The notes: generated by a model from the letters alone, not told the origin. 64,000 nucleotides of DNA from Kitasatospora azatica KCTC 9699 (GCF_000744785.1 NZ_JQMO01000003.1:3596001-3660000), one strand, 5' to 3'. Positions 24,576-33,103 are shown, numbered from the stretch's first letter. Numbers and translations are program-made.

Positions 24576-25751
24576 GTGGACCTGTTCGAGTACCAGGCGA
24601 GGGACCTCTTCGCCAAGCACGGCGTACCCGTGCTTGACGGTGATGTCATCGAGACCCCCGAAGCCGCTCGTGCCATTGCCGAGCGCTTCGGCGGGCGCGC
24701 CGTCGTCAAGGCTCAGGTGAAGGTCGGTGGCCGTGGCAAGGCCGGTGGCGTGAAGCTCGCCGCCGACCCGGCCGACGCCGTCGCCAAGGCCGAGGCGATC
24801 CTCGGTATGGACATCAAGGGCCACACCGTTCACAAGGTGATGCTGGCCCAGACCGCGGACATCAAGGACGAGTACTACGTCTCGTTCCTGCTGGACCGCA
24901 CCAACCGCACCTTCCTGGCGATGGCCAGCGTCGAGGGCGGCGTGGAGATCGAGGTCGTCGCCGAGGAGAACCCCGACGCGCTGGCCAAGATCCCGGTCGA
25001 CGCCAACGAGGGCTGCACCCCGGAGAAGGCCGCCGAGATCGTCGCGGCCGCGAAGTTCCCGGCCGAGGTCGCCGACCAGGTCGCCGAGGTGCTGCAGAAG
25101 CTGTGGACCGTCTTCATCAAGGAGGACGCCACCCTCGTCGAGGTCAACCCGCTGATCAAGTCCGGTGAGGGCAAGATCATCGCGCTCGACGGCAAGGTCT
25201 CGCTCGACGAGAACGCGGAGTTCCGTCAGCCCGAGCACGAGGCGCTGGAGGACAAGGCCGCGGCCAACCCGCTGGAGGCGGCGGCCAAGGCCAAGGGCCT
25301 CAACTACGTCAAGCTCGAGGGCGAGGTCGGCATCATCGGCAACGGCGCGGGTCTCGTCATGAGCACCCTGGACGTCGTCGCCTACGCCGGCGAGAAGCAC
25401 GGTGGCGTCAAGCCCGCCAACTTCCTCGACATCGGTGGCGGCGCCTCCGCCGAGGTGATGGCGAACGGCCTGGAGATCATCCTGGGCGACACCGACGTCA
25501 AGGCGGTCTTCGTCAACGTCTTCGGCGGCATCACCGCGTGCGACGCGGTCGCCAACGGCATCGTGCAGGCGCTGGCGCTGCTCGAGAGCAAGGGCGAGGC
25601 CGTCACCAAGCCGCTCGTCGTCCGCCTCGACGGCAACAACGCCGAGCTGGGTCGCAAGATCCTGACCGACGCCAACCACCCGCTGATCGAGCAGGTGGAC
25701 ACCATGGACGGCGCCGCTGACCGCGCCGCCGAGCTGGCCAACGCGAAGTAA
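24576..25751 (+). CDS. sucC: Succinyl-CoA synthetase (ADP-forming) beta subunit
   Basis: A 391-residue beta subunit of the TCA-cycle enzyme that converts succinyl-CoA to succinate with nucleoside-diphosphate phosphorylation. It shows the ATP-grasp fold: FEYQARDLFAKHGVPV at the N-terminus, the VVKAQVKVGGRGKAGGVKL nucleotide-binding segment, VEVNPL with metal ligands, and the C-terminal GGGAS and NVFGGITACD segments that contact the alpha subunit and CoA. I start it at GTG 24576 because the conserved DLFEYQ sequence begins directly after it and AAGGA lies 9 bases upstream; a longer open frame upstream has no family similarity. sucD follows after 17 bases. Length is standard. Confidence 0.98.
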   Translation: MDLFEYQARDLFAKHGVPVLDGDVIETPEAARAIAERFGGRAVVKAQVKVGGRGKAGGVKLAADPADAVAKAEAILGMDIKGHTVHKVMLAQTADIKDEYYVSFLLDRTNRTFLAMASVEGGVEIEVVAEENPDALAKIPVDANEGCTPEKAAEIVAAAKFPAEVADQVAEVLQKLWTVFIKEDATLVEVNPLIKSGEGKIIALDGKVSLDENAEFRQPEHEALEDKAAANPLEAAAKAKGLNYVKLEGEVGIIGNGAGLVMSTLDVVAYAGEKHGGVKPANFLDIGGGASAEVMANGLEIILGDTDVKAVFVNVFGGITACDAVANGIVQALALLESKGEAVTKPLVVRLDGNNAELGRKILTDANHPLIEQVDTMDGAADRAAELANAK

Positions 25752-25768
25752 GGAAGGGGACTCTCACC

Positions 25769-26650
25769 ATGGCTATCTTCCTTACTGAGGACAGCAAGGT
25801 CATCGTTCAGGGCATGACCGGCTCCGAGGGCATGAAGCACACCCGCCGCATGCTGGCCTCGGGCACCAAGATCGTCGGCGGCGTGAACCCGCGCAAGGCC
25901 GGCACCACGGTCGACGTGGACGGCACCGAGGTGCCCGTCTTCGGCTCCGTCGCCGAGGCGATCGAGAAGACCGGCGCCGACGTCTCCGTCATCTTCGTGC
26001 CGCCGGCCTTCACCAAGAGCGCCGTCGTCGAGGCGATCGACGCCGAGATCCCGCTCGCGGTCGTCATCACCGAGGGCGTCCCGGTGCACGACTCGGCCTC
26101 GTTCTGGGCCTACGCCGGCGAGAAGGGCAACAAGACCCAGATCATCGGCCCGAACTGCCCCGGCCTGATCTCCCCCGGAAAGTCCAACGCGGGCATCATC
26201 CCGGCGGACATCACCAAGGCCGGCAAGATCGGCCTGGTCTCCAAGTCCGGCACGCTGACCTACCAGCTCATGTACGAGCTGCGGGACATCGGCTTCTCCT
26301 CGGCCGTCGGCATCGGTGGCGACCCGGTCATCGGCACCACCCACATCGACGCGCTGCGCGCGTTCGAGGCCGACCCGGAGACCGAGATCATCGTGATGAT
26401 CGGTGAGATCGGTGGCGACGCCGAGGAGCGCGCCGCGGCCTTCATCAAGGAGAACGTGACCAAGCCGGTCGTCGGCTACGTCGCGGGCTTCACCGCCCCC
26501 GAGGGCAAGACCATGGGCCACGCCGGTGCCATCGTCTCCGGCTCCTCGGGCACCGCGGCCGCCAAGAAGGAGGCCCTGGAGGCCGCCGGCGTCAAGGTCG
26601 GCAAGACTCCGTCCGAGACCGCGCGCCTGGCGCGCGAGCTCATCGGCTGA
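25769..26650 (+). CDS. sucD: Succinyl-CoA synthetase alpha subunit
   Basis: A 293-residue alpha subunit with an N-terminal CoA-binding Rossmann domain (VQGMTGSEGMKHT, VGGVNPRKAG) and the ligase domain. The phosphorylated catalytic His is His251 in TMGHAGAIVSG, and the GPNCPGLISP motif is intact. It forms the alpha/beta complex with the sucC product and carries the phospho-histidine intermediate. GGAAGGGGA precedes ATG 25769. The pair is followed by a strong terminator at 26686. Confidence 0.98.
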   Translation: MAIFLTEDSKVIVQGMTGSEGMKHTRRMLASGTKIVGGVNPRKAGTTVDVDGTEVPVFGSVAEAIEKTGADVSVIFVPPAFTKSAVVEAIDAEIPLAVVITEGVPVHDSASFWAYAGEKGNKTQIIGPNCPGLISPGKSNAGIIPADITKAGKIGLVSKSGTLTYQLMYELRDIGFSSAVGIGGDPVIGTTHIDALRAFEADPETEIIVMIGEIGGDAEERAAAFIKENVTKPVVGYVAGFTAPEGKTMGHAGAIVSGSSGTAAAKKEALEAAGVKVGKTPSETARLARELIG

Positions 26651-26685
26651 TCGAGCACAGCGGTTGAGTCCTCTGACGCAGCCTC

Positions 26686-26723
26686 ACAGCGCCCCGGACC
26701 GGGTCACCGGTCCGGGGCGCTGT
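26686..26723. terminator. Terminator hairpin after sucCD
   Basis: ACAGCGCCCCGGACCGG (26686-26702) pairs perfectly with 26707-26723 over 17 bases around a GTCA loop. It ends the sucCD operon and overlaps the last codons of the leftward sigma-like gene, so it serves both convergent units. Confidence 0.85.
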
Positions 26724-27564
26724 ACGTGCACCAGGGGCTGCGCGGCCCGGTTCCGGCACCGATCGCGGCCGGGCCGGCGCCGCCGGTGCTCGCGCAGTGC
26801 TGCCGGGGCGCCGGGGCTGGGCCGGTGACCAGCGGGTGGCCGGCCAGGGTGCTGCCGAAGGCCCCGACGGTGGCCAGCACCAGCACTCCGCAGGCCACCG
26901 GCCGCGTGGCTGCGCGCACCCGGCCGCGGGCTCGCAGCGCCACCGTCGGACGCGGCTCGGCCGGCCGGGGACAGCCGCGCTGCGCCGCGCGGTAGAGCAG
27001 CCCGCCGAGCCGCTCGCCGAACTCGGGCGCCTCGGGGTCGGCGCCGACCAGTGCGGGCACCGTATGGGCCAGCTCCCGGCGCGCGGCCGCGACCCGCGCC
27101 GCGACGGCCGCGGTGCTGGCCTCCACCTCGGCGGCGATCGCGGCGGGCGGCAGGCCCAGCGCGTCGTGCAGCAGGACGGCGCGCCGGCGGGGGCGGGAGA
27201 GCCGGCGCACCGCCTTGAGCAGGGCGCGGTCCCGGCCCGCGGTGTCGGCCATCGGGGGGACGCTGATCCGGCGCCGAGGCAGCCGGACGGCATGGGTGCG
27301 GCGTGGTCCGACGCGCCGCCAGGGGGCCAGGGCGCTCTCGAAGGCGTGGGCGCGCAGCCAGGCCACCGGGTCGGGCCCGGCGGCCAGCTCGGGCCAGCGC
27401 AGCCAGGCTGCGCCGAAGGCGCGGCGGACGGCTCGGGCGGCGCGGCGGCGGCCGGCGGTGAGCAGGAAGGTCTGCTGGAGCAGGTCCGGGTACGTGCGGG
27501 CGTACACCTGCTCGAAGCCGTCGAGGGTGGCTTCGACGGGTTCGGCGGCACCGTCCTGACACAT
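26704..27564 (-). CDS. Sigma-70-like protein with a C-terminal membrane anchor
   Basis: A 286-residue protein. Residues 15-75 resemble sigma region 2 (FEQVYARTYPDLLQQTFLL, then a basic helix and WLRW). Residues 115-165 resemble sigma region 4 (AVRRLSRPRRRAVLLHDALGLPPAAIA, then a second helix ending ARREL). A single hydrophobic helix near 222-240 (PVACGVLVLATVGAFGSTL) follows a basic stretch, and a short extracytoplasmic tail carries two Cys residues. It may be a divergent ECF sigma factor or a membrane-tethered DNA-binding regulator; the region 2 promoter-melting residues are poorly conserved, so transcriptional activity is uncertain. ATG 27564 leaves 67 bases to the divergent PerM gene. The call is moderate and the function unknown. 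Confidence 0.65.
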   Translation of the reverse strand: MCQDGAAEPVEATLDGFEQVYARTYPDLLQQTFLLTAGRRRAARAVRRAFGAAWLRWPELAAGPDPVAWLRAHAFESALAPWRRVGPRRTHAVRLPRRRISVPPMADTAGRDRALLKAVRRLSRPRRRAVLLHDALGLPPAAIAAEVEASTAAVAARVAAARRELAHTVPALVGADPEAPEFGERLGGLLYRAAQRGCPRPAEPRPTVALRARGRVRAATRPVACGVLVLATVGAFGSTLAGHPLVTGPAPAPRQHCASTGGAGPAAIGAGTGPRSPWCTYSAPDR

Positions 27565-27631
27565 AAGCAGATCATCCGAGACACGGCGAGGGCTCGCTCC
27601 TGCACAGAGCAGGACGAGTGACAGCGGCACC

Positions 27632-29218
27632 ATGGGCGGCATGACGCACCACCTGACGGGCCGTCCGATCCCGGGCCACGTCGGCACACCGGCGTCCGGA
27701 CCGGCTCTCGCCGGCGCCACGGCCGCGCTGCTCGGACTGGCCCTCACCGGTGTGCCGGTGCTGGTCCTGTGGGTGCTCACGGCCACCCCGCAGGACAGCG
27801 CCGCCGACGCCGCCCGACTGGCCGGCGCGCTCTGGCTGCTCGCCCACGGCGGGCCGCTGACCAGGGGCGGCGCCGGTGCGCCGCTCTCCCTCACCCCGCT
27901 GCTGCTCACCCTGGCCGCCGTCCTGCTGCTGCGCCGGGCCGGCGCCCGGGCGGCCGCGACGGCCGGCGTGCGGTCCGCCACCGTGCCGGCCGCGCTCTGC
28001 GCCGGGTACCTGGCGGTGGCGCTGCCGGTGGCGCTGGCCTGCCGGGGCGCGGGGGCGCTGCGCGCCGAGCCGCTGCCGGACCTGCTGGCGGTCGCCCTGC
28101 TCGGCTACGGATCGGCCGCGCTGGGCGCCCGCACCGGACCGCGCTGGTGGCCCGCCCTGCGGCGCCGCGTCCGGCGGCTGAGCGAGCGCCTGCTCACCGG
28201 TCTGCTCGGGCGCCTGCCCGAGCGCTGGAGCCGGGCGGTGCGTCGGCCCGAGCTGCTGCCGCCGCCGACCGCCGTCGGCCAGGCCGCGGCCGCCGGACTG
28301 CTCACCCTGCTCGCCGGCGGCGCGCTGCTCTTCGGCACGGCCCTGCTGCTGCGCGCCGACGCCACCGACCCGGCCGTGCGCGAGCTGTCCGCCGGCAGCC
28401 TGCCCGGGGTGCTCGGCCTGCTGCTCACCTGCCTGCTGCTGGCACCCAACGCCGTGCTCTGGGCCACCGGCTACGCGCTCGGCCCGGGCTTTCGACTCGG
28501 CGCCGACACGGTGGTGGCCCCCGGTCAGGTGCGGCTCGGCGTGCTGCCCGACTTCCCGCTCTTCGCACTGGCGCCGACCAGCGCCTCCGGCTGGCAGCGC
28601 CTGGTCCTGCTGGTCCCGCTGCTGGCGGGCGCGGTGGCCGCCGGACTGCTCGGGCGGGTGGCCGCCGCCGTCGGCCCGCACCCCGAGGACGGGAGCGACG
28701 CCGCGCCGTGGCGGCCGGCCACCACCGCGCTGGCCGGCCTGGCCACCTCGCTGACCGCGGGCACCGCCGTGGCAGCGGCCGGCTGGCTCGCCCAGGGCGC
28801 GGTCGGCACCGGGCGGATGGCCGAGCTGGGCCCGTCCTGGGCCTGCGGACTGGCCGCGGCCGGCTGGTTCGCGCTGGTCACCGTTCCCGGTGCCACCGCC
28901 CTGCGCTGGTGGCTGCTGCGCCGCGCCGAGGCCGAGCAGGACTGGGCGCAGGCCGAACTGGACTGGGCCGCGCCCGAGGGAAGGCCGGCTCGGGGGCGCG
29001 GCTGGCCGGTGTTGCGCTGGTGGCTGCTGCGCCGCGCCGAGGCCGGGCCCGAGCCGGACTGGGCCGCCCCGGTCGAACGGTCCAAGGAGCAGTCCACCGA
29101 GCAGTGCACTGGGCACTCCACTGAGCGCTCCACTGGGCACTCCACCGGGCAGTCCGCCCGGTCGGCCGCGCTCGGCGACCGGCTGCGTCGGCTCACCGGA
29201 CGGGTGCGCGGCGGCTGA
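27632..29218 (+). CDS. PerM-like cell-division membrane protein (DUF6350)
   Basis: A 528-residue membrane protein with about nine hydrophobic segments (for example 28-50, 60-72, 85-100, 115-135, 218-245, 256-280, 315-335, 355-375 and 390-415) and a charged C-terminal tail. Actinomycete proteins of this DUF6350 type are annotated as cell-division protein PerM after Mycobacterium tuberculosis Rv0955, whose gene lies between sucCD and purN-purH, exactly as here. In mycobacteria PerM supports the divisome during persistence. The tail contains two copies of LRWWLLRRAEA, 37 residues apart and encoded by a 32-base perfect repeat, and a run of STG/STE tetrapeptides from a 12-base repeat. ATG 27632 or 27641 could be the start. 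Family and synteny agree; function is inferred. Confidence 0.8.
   Translation: MGGMTHHLTGRPIPGHVGTPASGPALAGATAALLGLALTGVPVLVLWVLTATPQDSAADAARLAGALWLLAHGGPLTRGGAGAPLSLTPLLLTLAAVLLLRRAGARAAATAGVRSATVPAALCAGYLAVALPVALACRGAGALRAEPLPDLLAVALLGYGSAALGARTGPRWWPALRRRVRRLSERLLTGLLGRLPERWSRAVRRPELLPPPTAVGQAAAAGLLTLLAGGALLFGTALLLRADATDPAVRELSAGSLPGVLGLLLTCLLLAPNAVLWATGYALGPGFRLGADTVVAPGQVRLGVLPDFPLFALAPTSASGWQRLVLLVPLLAGAVAAGLLGRVAAAVGPHPEDGSDAAPWRPATTALAGLATSLTAGTAVAAAGWLAQGAVGTGRMAELGPSWACGLAAAGWFALVTVPGATALRWWLLRRAEAEQDWAQAELDWAAPEGRPARGRGWPVLRWWLLRRAEAGPEPDWAAPVERSKEQSTEQCTGHSTERSTGHSTGQSARSAALGDRLRRLTGRVRGG
28902..28933 (+). repeat. 32-base direct repeat, copy 1, in the PerM-like gene
   Basis: The 32-base string beginning TGCGCTGGTGGCTG is perfectly repeated at 29013-29044, 111 bases downstream and in frame. 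It marks a tandem duplication of 37 codons in the cytoplasmic tail. Confidence 0.9.
29013..29044 (+). repeat. 32-base direct repeat, copy 2, in the PerM-like gene
   Basis: Identical to 28902-28933. Recombination between the copies would delete 111 bases and keep the frame. Confidence 0.9.
29090..29161 (+). repeat. 12-base tandem repeat, six units, in the PerM-like gene
   Basis: Units such as CACTCCACTGAG and CACTCCACCGGG run from 29090, with the last unit degenerate. They encode a Ser-Thr-Gly/Glu-His/Gln/Arg low-complexity tail just before the C-terminus. Confidence 0.8.
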
Positions 29219-29233
29219 GGCGGCCCCCGCCCC

Positions 29234-29254
29234 GGCGGCCGGACCCCGGCCGCC
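29234..29254. terminator. Short hairpin between convergent genes
   Basis: GGCGGCCGG (29234-29242) and CCGGCCGCC (29246-29254) form a 9-base stem with a 3-base loop between the PerM-like gene and the leftward membrane-protein gene. No T-run, so a weak call. Confidence 0.45.
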
Positions 29255-29257
29255 CGG

Positions 29258-29953
29258 TCAGTTCTGCTGGTCGGTGATCGAGACCAGCCAGTGCGGCGCG
29301 AGGTTCGCGCAGCTCTTGTCGGCCACCGAGGTCAGGGCGTCGTTGCGGCAGTCGAAGTACGGCTGGTAGGCCAGGTTGATCGCATAGCTGCCGAGCACCA
29401 GCACCAGCGCCACGCCGCCGGTGAGCAGGCCGCCGAGGGCGGCCGGCACCTGCGGACGGCTGCGCAGCGCCGGCGGCCAGCCGCCCGAGGGGGCCGCGTC
29501 GGTGCCGGCGGGCCGTTCCGTGGCGCTGGGCGCGGACTCCTTGGCTCCCGCCCGCAGCGCGCTCACCCCCCAGTACAGCGCGAGCGCGCCGAACAGCAGC
29601 GCGAGCTCCAGCAGGCTGGAGAGCCCGGCGAAGAGCGCGGCCATACCGCTGCCCAGCGCGTACCGGGAGCGCCGGTGCACCGGGTCGTTGGGGTCGAATT
29701 TGGGCTGCTGCGGCGGCTGCTGACGGTCCGGCCAGCCGGGCCCGCCGCCGCCCTGCCAGTTGGGGCTCCACGGGTGCGGCGGCGGCACCGGAGGGCGGTT
29801 CGGCCGCCCCTCCTCCGAGGACCCGTCGGCGCCCGGCGGCGGCCCGTCAACGGGGCCGCCCTGCGGGAGGCGCGGCTGCCACGGCTGGTCCGGGGCATCC
29901 GCCGGCGGCGGCGCGAAGGGGTTGCGCTCGTCGCTGTTCTTGCCGCTGCTCAT
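29258..29953 (-). CDS. Proline-rich small membrane protein
   Basis: A 231-residue protein. The N-terminal 95 residues are Pro/Gly/Asn-rich and polar (DERNPFAPPP, PHPWSPNWQ). A helix (GMAALFAGLSSLLELALLFGALALYWGVSALRAG in part) follows at about 105-135, then an Ala/Pro linker, a second helix (LGGLLTGGVALVLVLGSYAINLAY) near 180-205 and a C-terminal segment with two Cys (FDCRND, KSCANL). It resembles DUF4190-type actinobacterial proteins and may parallel the Rv0954-type membrane protein beside PerM in mycobacteria, which also lies between sucCD and purN. ATG 29953 is used; ATG 29971 would add six residues. Function unknown. Confidence 0.7.
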   Translation of the reverse strand: MSSGKNSDERNPFAPPPADAPDQPWQPRLPQGGPVDGPPPGADGSSEEGRPNRPPVPPPHPWSPNWQGGGGPGWPDRQQPPQQPKFDPNDPVHRRSRYALGSGMAALFAGLSSLLELALLFGALALYWGVSALRAGAKESAPSATERPAGTDAAPSGGWPPALRSRPQVPAALGGLLTGGVALVLVLGSYAINLAYQPYFDCRNDALTSVADKSCANLAPHWLVSITDQQN

Positions 29954-30338
29954 GTCGGTCGGAGTCCTCATCCTCGTGGGGCTTCGGGTGGCGTCCTCGG
30001 GCGTCCGGGACCCATGATCCCGCAGGCCGTCCGTCGGTTGTGGTCGGCCTGCCGTTCGATGCGCAGGTGAAACAGTCCGGGGCGCTTCGCGGCCCGGTGG
30101 GCGGGTGCGCGAGATCCCGCTCTCATCTACGCGCGTCGAGCAGAATCCCAGGTACAACCCGCGTTCAACCAGCCGTTATCGTGGTGACGGTCAGCAGCTC
30201 TCCCAGGTTCCCGGGCCCGCAGCGCAGCGGGAGCCCCCGGCGTACCTCCCGCCCGCCGACCTGCCGCCTGTCCGTAGTGGCCCCACCGCCCGGTGGACGT
30301 ACCAGCGGGCAGGCACCCGACGTACGGAGACCCGCGCA
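29954..30338. other. Divergent intergenic region upstream of purN, about 385 bases
   Basis: The region should hold promoters for the leftward membrane protein and for purN-purH. A TTATCG string lies near 30175, but no convincing -35/-10 pair, operator palindrome or riboswitch was recognised. An open frame continues upstream of the purN start to 30105 but has no family similarity and lower GC at third positions, so I treat it as leader. Confidence 0.5.
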
Positions 30339-30998
30339 GTGGCCGCCGCATCCACGCTCGCCTTCCCGCCCCCGTCCGACCGCCCGGCCCGGCTGGTGGT
30401 CCTGGTGTCCGGCTCCGGCACCAACCTCCAGGCCCTGATCGACGCCGTCGCCGACCCCGCCTTCGGGGCCGAGATCGTCGCCGTCGGCGCCGACCGGGAC
30501 GGTATCGCCGGTCTGGAGCGCGCCGAGAAGGCCGGCATCCCCACCTTCGTCCACCGGGTCAAGGACCACGCGGGCCGTGCCGACTGGGATGCCGCGCTGA
30601 CCGCCTCCGTGCAGTCCTGGCAGCCCGACCTGGTGGTCACCGCGGGCTTCATGAAGATCCTCGGGGCCGGCTTCATCGCCGCCTACGCCGGACGGATCGT
30701 CAACACCCACCCCGCCCTGCTGCCCGCCTTCCCCGGCGCCCACGGTGTCACCGACGCGCTGGCGTACGGGGTGAAGGTCACCGGCTGCACCGTCCACCTG
30801 GTCGACGCCGGGGTGGACACCGGGCCGATCATCGCGCAGGGCGTCGTGGAGGTCACCGACGCCGACCATGCCGATGGCGGCGAAGCGCTGCACGAGCGCA
30901 TCAAGACTGTCGAGCGCCAGTTGCTCGTCGACGTCGTGGGCCGCCTGGCCCGTGAAGGTCACCGCATCGAAGACCGAAAGGTATGGATTCCGGCATGA
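30339..30998 (+). CDS. purN: Phosphoribosylglycinamide formyltransferase
   Basis: A 219-residue GAR transformylase, third step of de novo purine synthesis, using 10-formyl-tetrahydrofolate. Key motifs are the GAR phosphate loop VLVSGSGTNLQALIDA, the Asn-His pair of IVNTHPALLPAFPGAHG and the catalytic Asp in HLVDAGVDTGPI. GTG 30339 is chosen because CGGAGA lies about eight bases upstream and the conserved domain begins 18 residues later. Its stop overlaps the purH start (ATGA), coupling the two. 10-formyl-THF comes from folD encoded 4 kb to the right. Confidence 0.96.
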   Translation: MAAASTLAFPPPSDRPARLVVLVSGSGTNLQALIDAVADPAFGAEIVAVGADRDGIAGLERAEKAGIPTFVHRVKDHAGRADWDAALTASVQSWQPDLVVTAGFMKILGAGFIAAYAGRIVNTHPALLPAFPGAHGVTDALAYGVKVTGCTVHLVDAGVDTGPIIAQGVVEVTDADHADGGEALHERIKTVERQLLVDVVGRLAREGHRIEDRKVWIPA

Positions 30999-32575
30999 GC
31001 GCCGCCTCCAACACGGCCCCCGTCTCCGAGAACGTCCGCCCGATCCGTCGCGCGCTGATCAGCGTGTACGACAAGACCGGCCTGGAGGAGCTGGCCCAGG
31101 GCCTGCACGCCGCCGGGGTCGCCATCGTCTCCACCGGTTCGACGGCCGGCCGGATCGCCGCCGCCGGGGTGCCGGTGACCGAGGTCTCCGAGCTGACCGG
31201 CTTCCCGGAGTGCCTGGACGGGCGCGTGAAGACGCTGCACCCCCGGGTGCACGCCGGTGTGCTCGCCGACCTGCGCCTGGAGTCGCACCGCGCGCAGCTG
31301 GCCGAGCTCGACATCGAGCCCTTCGACCTGGTCGTGGTGAACCTCTACCCGTTCACCGCCACCGTCGCCTCCGGCGCCACCCCGGACGAGTGCGTGGAGC
31401 AGATCGACATCGGTGGCCCCTCGATGGTCCGCGCCGCCGCCAAGAACCACCCCTCGGTGGCCGTGGTGGTCGACCCGGCCCGCTACGCCGACGTGCTGAA
31501 GGCCGTCAACGAGGGCGGCTTCGACCTGCTGACCCGCAAGCGGCTGGCCGGCGCGGCCTTCGCGCACACCGCCGCCTACGACGTCGCGGTGGCCCAGTGG
31601 TTCGAGACCTCCGGCTACACCGAGTCCGAGGAGCCCTTCCCGTCCTTCCTCGGCGCCACCTGGGAGCGCTCGAACGTCCTGCGCTACGGCGAGAACCCGC
31701 ACCAGCAGGCGGCCCTCTACACCGACGGCACTGGTGGCCTGGCCTCCGCCGAGCAGCTGCACGGCAAGGAGATGTCGTACAACAACTACGTCGACACCGA
31801 TGCCGCCCGCCGCGCCGCCTACGACCACGAGCGCCCGGCCGTGGCGATCATCAAGCACGCCAACCCGTGCGGCATCGCGGTCGGCGCCGATGTCGCCGAG
31901 GCGCACCGCAAGGCACACGCCTGCGACCCGCTGTCGGCCTTCGGCGGGGTGATCGCGGTCAACCGCCCGGTCACCGTGGAGCTGGCCGAGCAGATCGCGC
32001 CGATCTTCACCGAGGTCGTCGTCGCGCCGGACTACGAGGAGGGCGCCGTCGAGGTGCTCGCCCGGAAGAAGAACATCCGGGTGCTGCGGGCCCCCGAGGC
32101 CCCCTGCGAGCGCCGTGAGGCCCGCCGGATCAGCGGCGGCCTGCTCTTCCAGCAGGTGGACAAGGTGGACGCCCCCGGCGACGACCCGTCGACCTGGACC
32201 CTGGCCACCGGCGAGGCGCTCTCCGCGGCCGAGCTGGCCGACCTCTCCTTCGCCTGGACGGCCTGCCGGGCCGTCAAGTCCAACGCGATCCTGCTGGCCA
32301 AGGACGGCGCCTCGGTTGGCGTCGGCATGGGCCAGGTGAACCGGGTCGACTCCGCGAAGCTGGCCGTCGAGCGGGCCGGCGAGCGCGCCCAGGGCTCCTT
32401 CGCCGCCTCCGACGCCTTCTTCCCGTTCGCCGACGGCCTGCAGATCCTGCTGGACGCGGGCGTCAAGGCGGTTGTGCAGCCCGGCGGTTCGGTCCGTGAC
32501 GAGGAGGTCGTGGCGGCCGCCGCGGCGGCCGGGGTGACCATGTACTTCACCGGGACCCGGCACTTCTTCCACTGA
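30995..32575 (+). CDS. purH: Bifunctional AICAR transformylase/IMP cyclohydrolase
   Basis: A 526-residue enzyme for the last two steps of IMP synthesis. The N-terminal IMP cyclohydrolase (MGS-like) domain has SVYDKTGLEELAQGL, STGSTAGRI and VKTLHPRVHAG. The AICAR transformylase domain carries KHANPCG (the catalytic Lys-His), ENPHQQAALY, and a C-terminus ending TGTRHFFH, all intact. ATG 30995 overlaps the purN stop by four bases. An ATG at 30983, four codons upstream and right after AAAGG, is an alternative start inside purN. A strong bidirectional terminator follows at 32593. Confidence 0.97.
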   Translation: MSAASNTAPVSENVRPIRRALISVYDKTGLEELAQGLHAAGVAIVSTGSTAGRIAAAGVPVTEVSELTGFPECLDGRVKTLHPRVHAGVLADLRLESHRAQLAELDIEPFDLVVVNLYPFTATVASGATPDECVEQIDIGGPSMVRAAAKNHPSVAVVVDPARYADVLKAVNEGGFDLLTRKRLAGAAFAHTAAYDVAVAQWFETSGYTESEEPFPSFLGATWERSNVLRYGENPHQQAALYTDGTGGLASAEQLHGKEMSYNNYVDTDAARRAAYDHERPAVAIIKHANPCGIAVGADVAEAHRKAHACDPLSAFGGVIAVNRPVTVELAEQIAPIFTEVVVAPDYEEGAVEVLARKKNIRVLRAPEAPCERREARRISGGLLFQQVDKVDAPGDDPSTWTLATGEALSAAELADLSFAWTACRAVKSNAILLAKDGASVGVGMGQVNRVDSAKLAVERAGERAQGSFAASDAFFPFADGLQILLDAGVKAVVQPGGSVRDEEVVAAAAAAGVTMYFTGTRHFFH

Positions 32576-32592
32576 GTCCGGGCGCCGAACGA

Positions 32593-32632
32593 CCGACGGG
32601 CCGTGGGATCGAGAGATCCCACGGCCCGTCGG
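32593..32632. terminator. Bidirectional terminator after purH
   Basis: CCGACGGGCCGTGGGATC (32593-32610) pairs with 32615-32632 over 18 bases around a GAGA loop and is followed by GCTTT. It separates purH from the convergent RDD gene. Confidence 0.88.
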
Positions 32633-32647
32633 GCTTTGCTCAGGACG

Positions 32648-33103
32648 TCACTTGGAGACGACGACCACCGAGCCGACGATCTTGTCGGCGAAGGTCTGGC
32701 GCTTCTCGTCCCAGATCGGCCAGAAGTAGCCGAGGAAGCAGGCGAGTGCGTCCAGGATGTGCAGGACCCGGCGCAGGATGCCGATGCCGACGCCGAGCAG
32801 CGCGCCGTCCGCGTACTTGGCGGTGCGCAGGCCCACGACCTTCTTGCCGGGGGTCTGGCCGGTGGTGCCCTCCATGTAGCCGAAGGCGATCAGAGCCGCC
32901 AGGCTGACCAGGTTGCCGAGCAGCTGGTTGGTGACGGCGGCGATGGCGACGGTCGGTATGACGACGATCAGCCAGTCGATCAGGCCCGAGCCCAGCCGCT
33001 GGCCCCAGTTGGCCAGCACCGGAGCCTGCGGCTGCGGGGTGTAGGCGTAGTTCGGGTCGAGGTTGGGCTGGTAGCCCGGCTGCTGCTCGTACGGGTTGCT
33101 CAT
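32648..33103 (-). CDS. RDD family membrane protein, copy 1
   Basis: A 151-residue protein: a Gln/Pro/Tyr-rich N-terminus (1-30) followed by an RDD domain. Signature positions are GQRLGSGLIDWL (Arg and Asp in the first helix), GTTGQTPGKKVVGL and the C-terminal WDEKRQTFADKI. Three hydrophobic helices are expected. RDD proteins are membrane proteins of mostly unknown role, some linked to ion or small-molecule export. Downstream of and paralogous to the gene at 33171; the pair is probably one operon (67-base gap). GGGGGA precedes ATG 33103. Confidence 0.9.
   Translation of the reverse strand: MSNPYEQQPGYQPNLDPNYAYTPQPQAPVLANWGQRLGSGLIDWLIVVIPTVAIAAVTNQLLGNLVSLAALIAFGYMEGTTGQTPGKKVVGLRTAKYADGALLGVGIGILRRVLHILDALACFLGYFWPIWDEKRQTFADKIVGSVVVVSK

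Noticed and set aside
29090..29161. CRISPR-like array
   Set aside because: Units are 12 bases, contiguous, in frame and coding, without spacers. The 15-base units at 18076 are rejected for the same reason.
30105..30338. N-terminal extension of purN
   Set aside because: Codon bias is poor and no family similarity exists before GTG 30339.
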